The notes below the pieces were generated by a model, which was given only the letters and a program-made list of their open reading frames with translations, made no database searches and was not told the DNA's origin. DNA of 64,000 bases from Azolla caroliniana (lineage: Eukaryota; Polypodiophyta), in NCBI GenBank assembly GCA_043228905.1, contig JBHGNT010000010.1:496001-560000 (forward strand). The letters are read 5' to 3'. How positions within the stretch are numbered: position 1 is the stretch's first letter; every line of letters begins with the position of its first letter. The position numbers and the translations under genes were made by a program. Positions 25,781 to 40,400 of the stretch are shown in pieces.

Positions 25781-28700
25781 AAAATCTTGATTTTTTCATT
25801 CCATATCTTAGGTAGCGTTGTTAGCTTCGATTCGCATGTTTGAACACAGAAATCCGGGATCACACGAGCTAGGTATGAACATTTTAATTTACTCACGCGC
25901 TCTTCTCAACTCCCTCCTCAATTTTGGTAATTTCTTCATGTCTCTCGACCTGAGTTTCAAAATCTTGATTTTTTAATTCTATATCATAGCTAGCATTGTT
26001 AACTTCGATTCGCAGCTTTGAACACAAAAATCCGGGATCACACGAGCCAGGTATGAACATTTTAATTTACTCACGCGCTCTTCTCAACTCCCTCTTCTAA
26101 CTTGCCAATTTCTTCATGTCTCTTGACCTGAGTTTCAAAATCTCGATTTTTTAATTCCATATTATATGTAGCGTTGTTAGCTTCGATTCGCATCTTTGAA
26201 CACTAAAATCCGAGATCACATGGGCCAGGTATGAACATTTTAATATACTCACGGGCTCTTCTCAACTCCCTGCTCAAATTTGGTAATTTCTTCATGTCTC
26301 TTGACGTGAGTTTCAAAATCTAGATTTTTTAATTCCATATCATAGGTAGCGTTGTTAGTTTCGATTCCCATGTTTGAACACAAAAATCCGATATTACACG
26401 AGCCAGGTATGAACATTTTAATTTACTCACGCGCTCTTCTCAACTCCCTCCTCAAATTTGATAATTTCTTCATGTCTCTCGACCTGAGTTGCAAAACCTG
26501 GATTTTTTAATTCTATATCTTAGGTAGCGTTGTTAGCTTCGAATCGCATGTTTGAACACAAAAATCCGGGATCACACGAGCCAGGTATGAACATTTTAAT
26601 TTACTCACGCGCTCTTCTCAACTCCCTCTTCAAATTTGGTAATTTCTTTATGTCTCTCGACCTGAGTTTCAAAATCTCGATTTTTTAATTCCATATTATA
26701 GGTAGCGTTGTTAGCTTCGATTCGCATCTTTGAACACAAAAATCCGATATCACACGAGCCAGGTATGAACATTTTAATTTAGTCACGCGCTCTTCTCAAC
26801 TCCCTCCTCGAATTTGGTAATTTCTTCATGTCTCTCGACCTGAGTTTCAAAATCTTGAATTTTTATTCCATATCATAGGTAGTGTTGTTAGCTTCGAATC
26901 GCATGTTTGAACACAAAAATCCGGGATCACACGAGCCAGGTATGAACATTTTAATTTACTCACGCGCTCTTCTCAACTCCCTCTTCAAATTTGGTAATTT
27001 CTTTATGTCTCTCGACCTGAGTTTCAAAATCTCGATTTTTTAATTCCATATTATAGGTAGCGTTGTTAGCTTCGATTCGCATCTTTGAACACAAAAATCC
27101 GATATCACACGAGCCAGGTATGAACATTTTAATTTCGTCACGCGCTCTTCTCAACTCCCTCCTCGAATTTGGTAATTTCTTCATGTCTCTCGACCTGAGT
27201 TTCAAAATCTTGAATTTTTATTCCATATCATAGGTAGTGTTGTTAGCTTTGAATCACATGTTTGAACACAAAAATTCGATATCACACGAGCCAGGTATGA
27301 ACATTTTAATTGACTCACGCACTCTTCTCAACTCCCTCTTCTAACTTGCCAATTTCTTCATGTCTCTCGACCTGAGTTTCAAAATCTCGATTTTTTAATT
27401 CCATATTATATGTAGAGTTTTTTGCTTCGATTCGCATCTTTGAACACTAAAATCCGATATCACATGGGCCAGGTATGAAAATTTTAATTTACTCACCGGC
27501 TCTTCTCAAGTCCCTCCTCAAATTTGGTAATTTCATGTCTCTAGACATGAGTTTCAAAATCTGGATTTTTTGATTCTATATCATAGCTAGTGTTGTTAGC
27601 TTCGATTTGCATGTTTTAACACAAAAATCCGGGATCACACGAGCCAGGTATGAACATTTTAATTTACTCACGAGCTCTTCTCAACTCCCTCTTCAAATTT
27701 GGTAATTTCTTCATATCTCTCGACCTGAGTTTCAAAATTTCGGTTTTTTAATTCCATATCATAGGTAGCGTTGTTATCTTCGAATGACATGTGTGAACAC
27801 AAAAATCCGGGATCACACGAACCATGTATGAACATTTTAATTTACTCACGCGCTCTTCTCAACTCCCTCCTCAAATTTGGTAATTTCTGCAGGTCTCTCG
27901 ACCTGAGTTTCAAAATCTTGATTTTTTAATTCCATATCATAGGCAGCTTTGTTAGCTTCGATTCGCATGTTTGAACACAGAAATCCGGGATCACACGAGC
28001 CAGGTATGAACATTTTAATTTAGTCACGCGCTCTTCTCAACTCCCTCCTCGAATTTGGTAATTTCTTCATGTCTCGAGACCTGAGTTTCAAAATCATGAC
28101 CTTTTAATTCCATATCATAGCTAGTGTTGTTAGCTTCGATTCGCATCTTTGAACACTAAAATCCGAGATCACATGGGCCAGGAATGAAAATTTTAATGTA
28201 CTCACGGGCTCTTCTCAACTCCCTCTTCAAATTTGGTAATTTCTTCATGTCTCTTGACGTGAGTTTCAAAATCTCGATTTTTTAATTCCAAATCATAGGT
28301 AGCATTTTTAGTTTCGATTCCCATGTTTGAACACAAAAATCCGATATTACACGAGACAGGTATGAACATTTTAATTTACTCACGCGCTCTTCTCAACTCC
28401 CTCCTCAAATTTGATAATTTCTTCATGTCTCTCGACCTGAGTTTCAAAATCTGGATTTTTTAATTCTATATCTTAGGTAGTGTTGTTAGCTTCGAATCGC
28501 ATGTTTGAACACAAAAATCCGAGATCACACGAGCCAGGTATGAACATTTTAATTTACTCTCGCGCTCTTCTCAACTCCCTCTTCAAATTTGGTAATTTCT
28601 TTATGTCTCTCGACCTGAGTTTCAAAATCTCGATTTTTTAATTCCATATAATAGATAGCGTTGTCAGTTTCGAATCCCATGTTTGAACACAGAAATCCGA

Positions 28701-31620
28701 TATCACAAAAGCCAGGTATGCACATTTTAATTTACTCACGCGCTCCTCTCAACTCCCTCTTCAAATTTGGTAATTTCTTCAAGTCTCTTGACCTGAATTT
28801 CAAAATTTCTATTTCTTAACTCCACATTATAGGTAGCGTTGTTATCTTCGAATCGCATGTTTGAACACAAAAATCCGATATCACACGAGCCAGGTATGAA
28901 CATTTTAATTTACTCACGCGCTCTTCTCAACTCCCTCCTCAAATTTGATAATTTCTTCATGTCTCTCGACCTGAGTTGCAAAACCTGGATTTTTTAATTC
29001 TATATCTTAGGTAGCGTTGTTAGCTTCGAATCGCATGTTTGAACACAAAAATCTGATATTACACGAGCCAGGTATGAAAATTTTAAATTAGTCACGCGCT
29101 CTTCTCAACTCCCTCCTCGAATTTGGTAATTTCTTCATGTCTCGTGACCTGAGTTTCAAAATCATGATTTTTTAATTCTATATCATAGCTAGTGTTGTTA
29201 GCTTCAATTCGCATGTTTTAACACAAAAATCAGGGATCACACGAGCCAGGTATGAACATTTGAATTTAGTCACGCGCTCTTCTAAACTCCCTCCTCAAAT
29301 TTGGTAATTTCTTCATGTCTCTCGACCTGAGTTTTAAAATCTTGATTTTTTAATTCCATATCATAGGTAGCGTTGTTAACTTCGATTCGCATCTTTGAAC
29401 ACAAAACTCTGGTATCACACGAGCCAGTTATGAATATTTTAAATTAGTCACGCGCTCTTCTCAACTCCCTCCTCGAATTTGGTAATTTCTTCATGTCTCG
29501 TGACCTGAGTTTCAAAATCATGATTTTTTAATTCTATATCATAGCTAGTGTTGTTAGCGTCAATTCGCATGTTTTAATACAAAAATCAGGGATCACACGA
29601 GCCAGGTATGAACATTTGAATTTAGTCACACGCTCTTCTAAACTCCTTCCTCAAATTTGGTAATTTCTTCATGTCTCTCGACCTGAGTTTTAAAATCTTG
29701 ATTTTTTAATTCCATATTATAGGTAGCTTTGTTACCTTCGATTCGCATCTTTGAACACTAAAATCCGATATCACACGAGCCAGGTATGAACATTGTAATT
29801 TAGTCACGCGCTCTTCTCAACTCCCTCCTCAAATTTGGTAATTTCTGCATGTTTCTCGACCTGAGTTTCAAAATCTCAATTTTTTAAGTCGAGATTATAG
29901 GTAGCCTTGTTACCTTCAATTCGCATCTTTGAACACTAAAATCCGATATGACACGGGCCAGGTATGAACATTTTAATTTACTCACGGGCTCTTCTTCATG
30001 TCTGTCGACCTGAGTTTAAAAATCTTGATTTTTTTATTCTATATCATAGCTAGTGTTGTTAGCTTCGATTCGCATCTTTGAACACAAAAATCCGGGATCA
30101 CACGAGCCAGGTATGAACATTTTAATTTACTCACGGGCTCTTCTCAACTCCCTCTTCTAACTTGCCAATTTCTTCATGTCTCTCGACCTGAGTTTCAAAA
30201 TCTCGATTTTTTTATTCTATATCATATCTAGTGTTGTTAGCTTCGATTCGCATCTTTGAACACTAAAATCCCATATCACACGGGCCAGGTATGAACATTT
30301 TAATTTACTCACGGGCTCTTCTCAACTCCCTCTTCTAACTTGCCAATTTCTTCATGTCTCTCGACCTGAGTTTCAAAATCTCGATTTGTTAATTCCATAT
30401 CATAGGTAGCATTGTTAGCTTCGAATCGCATGTTTGAACAGAAAAATCCGATATCACATGGGCCAGGAATGAACATTTTAATTTACTCATGGGCTCTTCT
30501 AAAATCCCTGTTCTAACTTGCCAATTTCTTCATGTCCCTCGACATGAGTTTCAAAATCTTGATTTTTTTATTCTATATCATAGCTAGTGTTTTTAGCTTC
30601 GATTCGCATCTTTGAACACAAAAATCCGGGATCACACGAGCAAGGCATGAACATTTTAATTTACTCACGGGCTCTTCTCAACTCCCTCTTCTAACTTACC
30701 AATTTCTTCATGTGTCTCGACCTGAGTTTCAAAATCTTGATTTTTTAATTCTATATCATAGCTAGTGTTTTTAGCTTCGATTCGCATCTTTGAACACAAA
30801 AATCTGGGATCACACGAGCCAGGTATGAACATTTTAATTTACTCACGGGATCTTCTCAACTCCCTCTTCTAACTTGCCAATTTCTTCATGTCTCTCGAAC
30901 TGAGTTTCAAAATCTCGATTTTTTTATTCTATATCATAGCTAATGTTGTTAGCATCGAATCGCATCTTTCAACACAAAAATCCAATATCACACGAGCCAG
31001 GTTTGAACATTTTAATTTACTCACGCGCTCTTCTCAACTCCCTCTTCAAATTTGGTAATTTCTTCAAGTCTCTTGACCTGAATTTCAAAATTTCTATTTC
31101 TTAACTCCACATTATAGGTAGCGTTGTTAGCTTCGAATCGCATGTTTGAATACAAAAATCCGATATCACACGAGCCAGGTATGAACATTTTAATTTACTC
31201 ACGCGCTCTTCTCAACTCCCTCCTCAAATTTGATAATTTCTTCATGTCTGTCGACCTGAGTTGCAAAACCTGGATTTTTTAATTCTATATCTTAGGTAGC
31301 GTTGTTAGCTTCGAATCGCATGTTTGAACACAAAAATCTGATATTACACGAGCCAGGTATGAAAATTTTAAATTAGTCACGCGCTCTTCTCAACTCCCTC
31401 CTCGAATTTGGTAATTTCTTCATGTCTCGTGACCTGAGTTTCAAAATCATGATTTTTTAATTCTACATCATAGCTAGTGTTGTTAGCTTCAATTCGCATG
31501 TTTTAACACAAAAATCAGGGATCACACGAGCCAGGTATGAACATTTGAATTTAGTCACGCGCTCTTCTAAACTCCCTCCTCAAATTTGGTAATTTCTTCA
31601 TGTCTCTCGACCTGAGTTTT
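25781..31620. repeat. 33-monomer HOR B, copy 1 (5840 bp)
   Basis: This is the first complete unit of the dominant higher-order repeat; the unit boundary is arbitrary, set where identity at 5840-bp lag begins. Length is 33 x 178 - 34. The missing 34 bases are one 149-bp unit (-29), one ggtaatttcatg unit (-3) and two cttgaatttttattcc units (-1 each). Copy-1 private variants include acaaaactctgg and cagttatgaat near 29402, gtcccatatcac-type differences near 30270, and gcgtcaattcg near 29558. No gene is present. Confidence 0.95.
26540..27249. repeat. 355-bp dimer duplication inside HOR B
   Basis: Two monomers (178 + 177 bp) starting at cgaatcgcatg occur at 26540 and again at 26895. The same double dimer is in all four HOR B copies (near 32380, 38220 and 44060). 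The parallel blocks at about 20.7-21.1 kb and 51.1-51.5 kb have the dimer once. The duplication therefore happened before the four-copy amplification, in the lineage of HOR B only. The 177-bp unit is divisible by three, which is why an 81-codon chance frame appears here on the minus strand. Confidence 0.88.
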
Positions 31621-34600
31621 AAAATCTTGATTTTTTCATTCCATATCTTAGGTAGCGTTGTTAGCTTCGATTCGCATGTTTGAACACAGAAATCCGGGAT
31701 CACACGAGCTAGGTATGAACATTTTAATTTACTCACGCGCTCTTCTCAACTCCCTCCTCAATTTTGGTAATTTCTTCATGTCTCTCGACCTGAGTTTCAA
31801 AATCTTGATTTTTTAATTCTATATCATAGCTAGCATTGTTAACTTCGATTCGCAGCTTTGAACACAAAAATCCGGGATCACACGAGCCAGGTATGAACAT
31901 TTTAATTTACTCACGCGCTCTTCTCAACTCCCTCTTCTAACTTGCCAATTTCTTCATGTCTCTTGACCTGAGTTTCAAAATCTCGATTTTTTAATTCCAT
32001 ATTATATGTAGCGTTGTTAGCTTCGATTCGCATCTTTGAACACTAAAATCCGAGATCACATGGGCCAGGTATGAACATTTTAATATACTCACGGGCTCTT
32101 CTCAACTCCCTGCTCAAATTTGGTAATTTCTTCATGTCTCTTGACGTGAGTTTCAAAATCTAGATTTTTTAATTCCATATCATAGGTAGCGTTGTTAGTT
32201 TCGATTCCCATGTTTGAACACAAAAATCCGATATTACACGAGCCAGGTATGAACATTTTAATTTACTCACGCGCTCTTCTCAACTCCCTCCTCAAATTTG
32301 ATAATTTCTTCATGTCTCTCGACCTGAGTTGCAAAACCTGGATTTTTTAATTCTATATCTTAGGTAGCGTTGTTAGCTTCGAATCGCATGTTTGAACACA
32401 AAAATCCGGGATCACACGAGCCAGGTATGAACATTTTAATTTACTCACGCGCTCTTCTCAACTCCCTCTTCAAATTTGGTAATTTCTTTATGTCTCTCGA
32501 CCTGAGTTTCAAAATCTCGATTTTTTAATTCCATATTATAGGTAGCGTTGTTAGCTTCGATTCGCATCTTTGAACACAAAAATCCGATATCACACGAGCC
32601 AGGTATGAACATTTTAATTTAGTCACGCGCTCTTCTCAACTCCCTCCTCGAATTTGGTAATTTCTTCATGTCTCTCGACCTGAGTTTCAAAATCTTGAAT
32701 TTTTATTCCATATCATAGGTAGTGTTGTTAGCTTCGAATCGCATGTTTGAACACAAAAATCCGGGATCACACGAGCCAGGTATGAACATTTTAATTTACT
32801 CACGCGCTCTTCTCAACTCCCTCTTCAAATTTGGTAATTTCTTTATGTCTCTCGACCTGAGTTTCAAAATCTCGATTTTTTAATTCCATATTATAGGTAG
32901 CGTTGTTAGCTTCGATTCGCATCTTTGAACACAAAAATCCGATATCACACGAGCCAGGTATGAACATTTTAATTTCGTCACGCGCTCTTCTCAACTCCCT
33001 CCTCGAATTTGGTAATTTCTTCATGTCTCTCGACCTGAGTTTCAAAATCTTGAATTTTTATTCCATATCATAGGTAGTGTTGTTAGCTTTGAATCACATG
33101 TTTGAACACAAAAATTCGATATCACACGAGCCAGGTATGAACATTTTAATTGACTCACGCACTCTTCTCAACTCCCTCTTCTAACTTGCCAATTTCTTCA
33201 TGTCTCTCGACCTGAGTTTCAAAATCTCGATTTTTTAATTCCATATTATATGTAGAGTTTTTTGCTTCGATTCGCATCTTTGAACACTAAAATCCGATAT
33301 CACATGGGCCAGGTATGAAAATTTTAATTTACTCACCGGCTCTTCTCAAGTCCCTCCTCAAATTTGGTAATTTCATGTCTCTAGACATGAGTTTCAAAAT
33401 CTGGATTTTTTGATTCTATATCATAGCTAGTGTTGTTAGCTTCGATTTGCATGTTTTAACACAAAAATCCGGGATCACACGAGCCAGGTATGAACATTTT
33501 AATTTACTCACGAGCTCTTCTCAACTCCCTCTTCAAATTTGGTAATTTCTTCATATCTCTCGACCTGAGTTTCAAAATTTCGGTTTTTTAATTCCATATC
33601 ATAGGTAGCGTTGTTATCTTCGAATGACATGTGTGAACACAAAAATCCGGGATCACACGAACCATGTATGAACATTTTAATTTACTCACGCGCTCTTCTC
33701 AACTCCCTCCTCAAATTTGGTAATTTCTGCAGGTCTCTCGACCTGAGTTTCAAAATCTTGATTTTTTAATTCCATATCATAGGCAGCTTTGTTAGCTTCG
33801 ATTCGCATGTTTGAACACAGAAATCCGGGATCACACGAGCCAGGTATGAACATTTTAATTTAGTCACGCGCTCTTCTCAACTCCCTCCTCGAATTTGGTA
33901 ATTTCTTCATGTCTCGAGACCTGAGTTTCAAAATCATGACCTTTTAATTCCATATCATAGCTAGTGTTGTTAGCTTCGATTCGCATCTTTGAACACTAAA
34001 ATCCGAGATCACATGGGCCAGGAATGAAAATTTTAATGTACTCACGGGCTCTTCTCAACTCCCTCTTCAAATTTGGTAATTTCTTCATGTCTCTTGACGT
34101 GAGTTTCAAAATCTCGATTTTTTAATTCCAAATCATAGGTAGCATTTTTAGTTTCGATTCCCATGTTTGAACACAAAAATCCGATATTACACGAGACAGG
34201 TATGAACATTTTAATTTACTCACGCGCTCTTCTCAACTCCCTCCTCAAATTTGATAATTTCTTCATGTCTCTCGACCTGAGTTTCAAAATCTGGATTTTT
34301 TAATTCTATATCTTAGGTAGTGTTGTTAGCTTCGAATCGCATGTTTGAACACAAAAATCCGAGATCACACGAGCCAGGTATGAACATTTTAATTTACTCT
34401 CGCGCTCTTCTCAACTCCCTCTTCAAATTTGGTAATTTCTTTATGTCTCTCGACCTGAGTTTCAAAATCTCGATTTTTTAATTCCATATAATAGATAGCG
34501 TTGTCAGTTTCGAATCCCATGTTTGAACACAGAAATCCGATATCACAAAAGCCAGGTATGCACATTTTAATTTACTCACGCGCTCCTCTCAACTCCCTCT

Positions 34601-37460
34601 TCAAATTTGGTAATTTCTTCAAGTCTCTTGACCTGAATTTCAAAATTTCTATTTCTTAACTCCACATTATAGGTAGCGTTGTTATCTTCGAATCGCATGT
34701 TTGAACACAAAAATCCGATATCACACGAGCCAGGTATGAACATTTTAATTTACTCACGCGCTCTTCTCAACTCCCTCCTCAAATTTGATAATTTCTTCAT
34801 GTCTCTCGACCTGAGTTGCAAAACCTGGATTTTTTAATTCTATATCTTAGGTAGCGTTGTTAGCTTCGAATCGCATGTTTGAACACAAAAATCCGATATT
34901 ACACGAGCCAGGTATGAAAATTTTAAATTAGTCACGCGCTCTTCTCAACTCCCTCCTCGAATTTGGTAATTTCTTCATGTCTCGTGACCTGAGTTTCACA
35001 ATCATGATTTTTTAATTCTATATCATAGCTAGTGTTGTTAGCTTCAATTCGCATGTTTTAACACAAAAATCAGGGATCACACGAGCCAGGTATGAACATT
35101 TGAATTTAGTCACGCGCTCTTCTAAACTCCCTCCTCAAATTTGGTAATTTCTTCATGTCTCTCGACCTGAGTTTTAAAATCTTGATTTTTTAATTCCATA
35201 TCATAGGTAGCGTTGTTAACTTCGATTCGCATCTTTGAACACAAAAATCTGGTATCACACGAGCCAGGTATGAATATTTTAAATTAGTCACGCGCTCTTC
35301 TCAACTCCCTCCTCGAATTTGGTAATTTCTTCATGTCTCGTGACCTGAGTTTCAAAATCATGATTTTTTAATTCTATATCATAGCTAGTGTCGTTAATGT
35401 CAATTCGCATGTTTTAATACAAAAATCAGGGATCACACGAGCCAGGTATGAACATTTGAATTTAGTCACACGCTCTTCTAAACTCCTTCCTCAAATTTGG
35501 TAATTTCTTCATGTCTCTCGACCTGAGTTTTAAAATCTTGATTTTTTAATTCCATATTATAGGTAGCTTTGTTACCTTCGATTCGCATCTTTGAACACTA
35601 AAATCCGATATCACACGAGCCAGGTATGAACATTGTAATTTAGTCACGCGCTCTTCTCAACTCCCTCCTCAAATTTGGTAATTTCTGCATGTTTCTCGAC
35701 CTGAGTTTCAAAATCTCAATTTTTTAAGTCGAGATTATAGGTAGCCTTGTTACCTTCAATTCGCATCTTTGAACACTAAAATCCGATATGACACGGGCCA
35801 GGTATGAACATTTTAATTTACTCACGGGCTCTTCTTCATGTCTGTCGACCTGAGTTTAAAAATCTTGATTTTTTTATTCTATATCATAGCTAGTGTTGTT
35901 AGCTTCGATTCGCATCTTTGAACACAAAAATCCGGGATCACACGAGCCAGGTATGAACATTTTAATTTACTCACGGGCTCTTCTCAACTCCCTCTTCTAA
36001 CTTGCCAATTTCTTCATGTCTCTCGACCTGAGTTTCAAAATCTCGATTTTTTTATTCTATATCATATCTAGTGTTGTTAGCTTCGATTCGCATCTTTGAA
36101 CACTAAAATCCCATATCACACGGGCCAGGTATGAACATTTTAATTTACTCACGGGCTCTTCTCAACTCCCTCTTCTAACTTGCCAATTTCTTCATGTCTC
36201 TCGACCTGAGTTTCAAAATCTCGATTTGTTAATTCCATATCATAGGTAGCATTGTTAGCTTCGAATCGCATGTTTGAACAGAAAAATCCGATATCACATG
36301 GGCCAGGAATGAACATTTTAATTTACTCATGGGCTCTTCTAAAATCCCTGTTCTAACTTGCCAATTTCTTCATGTCCCTCGACATGAGTTTCAAAATCTT
36401 GATTTTTTTATTCTATATCATAGCTAGTGTTTTTAGCTTCGATTCGCATCTTTGAACACAAAAATCCGGGATCACACGAGCAAGGCATGAACATTTTAAT
36501 TTACTCACGGGCTCTTCTCAACTCCCTCTTCTAACTTACCAATTTCTTCATGTGTCTCGACCTGAGTTTCAAAATCTTGATTTTTTAATTCTATATCATA
36601 GCTAGTGTTTTTAGCTTCGATTCGCATCTTTGAACACAAAAATCTGGGATCACACGAGCCAGGTATGAACATTTTAATTTACTCACGGGATCTTCTCAAC
36701 TCCCTCTTCTAACTTGCCAATTTCTTCATGTCTCTCGAACTGAGTTTCAAAATCTCGATTTTTTTATTCTATATCATAGCTAATGTTGTTAGCATCGAAT
36801 CGCATCTTTCAACACAAAAATCCAATATCACACGAGCCAGGTTTGAACATTTTAATTTACTCACGCGCTCTTCTCAACTCCCTCTTCAAATTTGGTAATT
36901 TCTTCAAGTCTCTTGACCTGAATTTCAAAATTTCTATTTCTTAACTCCACATTATAGGTAGCGTTGTTAGCTTCGAATCGCATGTTTGAACACAAAAATC
37001 CGATATCACACGAGCCAGGTATGAACATTTTAATTTACTCACGCGCTCTTCTCAACTCCCTCCTCAAATTTGATAATTTCTTCATGTCTGTCGACCTGAG
37101 TTGCAAAACCTGGATTTTTTAATTCTATATCTTAGGTAGCGTTGTTAGCTTCGAATCGCATGTTTGAACACAAAAATCTGATATTACACGAGCCAGGTAT
37201 GAAAATTTTAAATTAGTCACGCGCTCTTCTCAACTCCCTCCTCGAATTTGGTAATTTCTTCATGTCTCGTGACCTGAGTTTCAAAATCATGATTTTTTAA
37301 TTCTACATCATAGCTAGTGTTGTTAGCTTCAATTCGCATGTTTTAACACAAAAATCAGGGATCACACGAGCCAGGTATGAACATTTGAATTTAGTCACGC
37401 GCTCTTTTAAACTCCCTCCTCAAATTTGGTAATTTCTTCATGTCTCTCGACCTGAGTTTT
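31621..37460. repeat. 33-monomer HOR B, copy 2 (5840 bp)
   Basis: It is nearly base-for-base the same as copy 1 at a lag of 5840 bp. It shares aatttcgtcacg (32973) with copy 1 only, and gagtttcacaatc (34995) with copies 3 and 4 only. It has a private gtcgttaatg near 35390. The private tttgaatacaaa near 31148 belongs to the end of copy 1. Confidence 0.95.
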
Positions 37461-40400
37461 AAAATCTTGATTTTTTCATTCCATATCTTAGGTAGCATTG
37501 TTAGCTTCGATTCGCATGTTTGAACACAGAAATCCGGGATCACACGAGCTAGGTATGAACATTTTAATTTACTCACGCGCTCTTCTCAACTCCCTCCTCA
37601 ATTTTGGTAATTTCTTCATGTCTCTCGACCTGAGTTTCAAAATCTTGATTTTTTAATTCTATATCATAGCTAGCATTGTTAACTTCGATTCGCAGCTTTG
37701 AACACAAAAATCCGGGATCACACGAGCCAGGTATGAACATTTTAATTTACTCACGCGCTCTTCTCAACTCCCTCTTCTAACTTGCCAATTTCTTCATGTC
37801 TCTTGACCTGAGTTTCAAAATCTCGATTTTTTAATTCCATATTATATGTAGCGTTGTTAGCTTCGATTCGCATCTTTGAACACTAAAATCCGAGATCACA
37901 TGGGCCAGGTATGAACATTTTAATATACTCACGGGCTCTTCTCAACTCCCTGCTCAAATTTGGTAATTTCTTCATGTCTCTTGACGTGAGTTTCAAAATC
38001 TAGATTTTTTAATTCCATATCATAGGTAGCGTTGTTAGTTTCGATTCCCATGTTTGAACACAAAAATCCGATATTACACGAGCCAGGTATGAACATTTTA
38101 ATTTACTCACGCGCTCTTCTCAACTCCCTCCTCAAATTTGATAATTTCTTCATGTCTCTCGACCTGAGTTGCAAAACCTGGATTTTTTAATTCTATATCT
38201 TAGGTAGCGTTGTTAGCTTCGAATCGCATGTTTGAACACAAAAATCCGGGATCACACGAGCCAGGTATGAACATTTTAATTTACTCACGCGCTCTTCTCA
38301 ACTCCCTCTTCAAATTTGGTAATTTCTTTATGTCTCTCGACCTGAGTTTCAAAATCTCGATTTTTTAATTCCATATTATAGGTAGCGTTGTTAGCTTCGA
38401 TTCGCATCTTTGAACACAAAAATCCGATATCACACGAGCCAGGTATGAACATTTTAATTTAGTCACGCGCTCTTCTCAACTCCCTCCTCGAATTTGGTAA
38501 TTTCTTCATGTCTCTCGACCTGAGTTTCAAAATCTTGAATTTTTATTCCATATCATAGGTAGTGTTGTTAGCTTCGAATCGCATGTTTGAACACAAAAAT
38601 CCGGGATCACACGAGCCAGGTATGAACATTTTAATTTACTCACGCGCTCTTCTCAACTCCCTCTTCAAATTTGGTAATTTCTTTATGTCTCTCGACCTGA
38701 GTTTCAAAATCTCGATTTTTTAATTCCATATTATAGGTAGCGTTGTTAGCTTCGATTCGCATCTTTGAACACAAAAATCCGATATCACACGAGCCAGGTA
38801 TGAACATTTTAATTTAGTCACGCGCTCTTCTCAACTCCCTCCTCGAATTTGGTAATTTCTTCATGTCTCTCGACCTGAGTTTCAAAATCTTGAATTTTTA
38901 TTCCATATCATAGGTAGTGTTGTTAGCTTTGAATCACATGTTTGAACACAAAAATTCGATATCACACGAGCCAGGTATGAACATTTTAATTGACTCACGC
39001 ACTCTTCTCAACTCCCTCTTCTAACTTGCCAATTTCTTCATGTCTCTCGACCTGAGTTTCAAAATCTCGATTTTTTAATTCCATATTATATGTAGAGTTT
39101 TTTGCTTCGATTCGCATCTTTGAACACTAAAATCCGATATCACATGGGCCAGGTATGAAAATTTTAATTTACTCACCGGCTCTTCTCAAGTCCCTCCTCA
39201 AATTTGGTAATTTCATGTCTCTAGACATGAGTTTCAAAATCTGGATTTTTTGATTCTATATCATAGCTAGTGTTGTTAGCTTCGATTTGCATGTTTTAAC
39301 ACAAAAATCCGGGATCACACGAGCCAGGTATGAACATTTTAATTTACTCACGAGCTCTTCTCAACTCCCTCTTCAAATTTGGTAATTTCTTCATATCTCT
39401 CGACCTGAGTTTCAAAATTTCGGTTTTTTAATTCCATATCATAGGTAGCGTTGTTATCTTCGAATGACATGTGTGAACACAAAAATCCGGGATCACACGA
39501 ACCATGTATGAACATTTTAATTTACTCACGCGCTCTTCTCAACTCCCTCCTCAAATTTGGTAATTTCTGCAGGTCTCTCGACCTGAGTTTCAAAATCTTG
39601 ATTTTTTAATTCCATATCATAGGCAGCTTTGTTAGCTTCGATTCGCATGTTTGAACACAGAAATCCGGGATCACACGAGCCAGGTATGAACATTTTAATT
39701 TAGTCACGCGCTCTTCTCAACTCCCTCCTCGAATTTGGTAATTTCTTCATGTCTCGAGACCTGAGTTTCAAAATCATGACCTTTTAATTCCATATCATAG
39801 CTAGTGTTGTTAGCTTCGATTCGCATCTTTGAACACTAAAATCCGAGATCACATGGGCCAGGAATGAAAATTTTAATGTACTCACGGGCTCTCCTCAACT
39901 CCCTCTTCAAATTTGGTAATTTCTTCATGTCTCTTGACGTGAGTTTCAAAATCTCGATTTTTTAATTCCAAATCATAGGTAGCATTTTTAGTTTCGATTC
40001 CCATGTTTGAACACAAAAATCCGATATTACACGAGACAGGTATGAACATTTTAATTTACTCACGCGCTCTTCTCAACTCCCTCCTCAAATTTGATAATTT
40101 CTTCATGTCTCTCGACCTGAGTTTCAAAATCTGGATTTTTTAATTCTATATCTTAGGTAGTGTTGTTAGCTTCGAATCGCATGTTTGAACACAAAAATCC
40201 GAGATCACACGAGCCAGGTATGAACATTTTAATTTACTCTCGCGCTCTTCTCAACTCCCTCTTCAAATTTGGTAATTTCTTTATGTCTCTCGACCTGAGT
40301 TTCAAAATCTCGATTTTTTAATTCCATATAATAGATAGCGTTGTCAGTTTCGAATCCCATGTTTGAACACAGAAATCCGATATCACAAAAGCCAGGTATG

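Noticed and set aside
26960-27205. 81-codon minus-strand frame (also at 32800-33045)
   Set aside because: It occurs once per HOR B copy across a 177-bp unit and is lost in copies 3 and 4, where tttcgtcacg is tttagtcacg. It is a by-product of the repeat, not a conserved gene.
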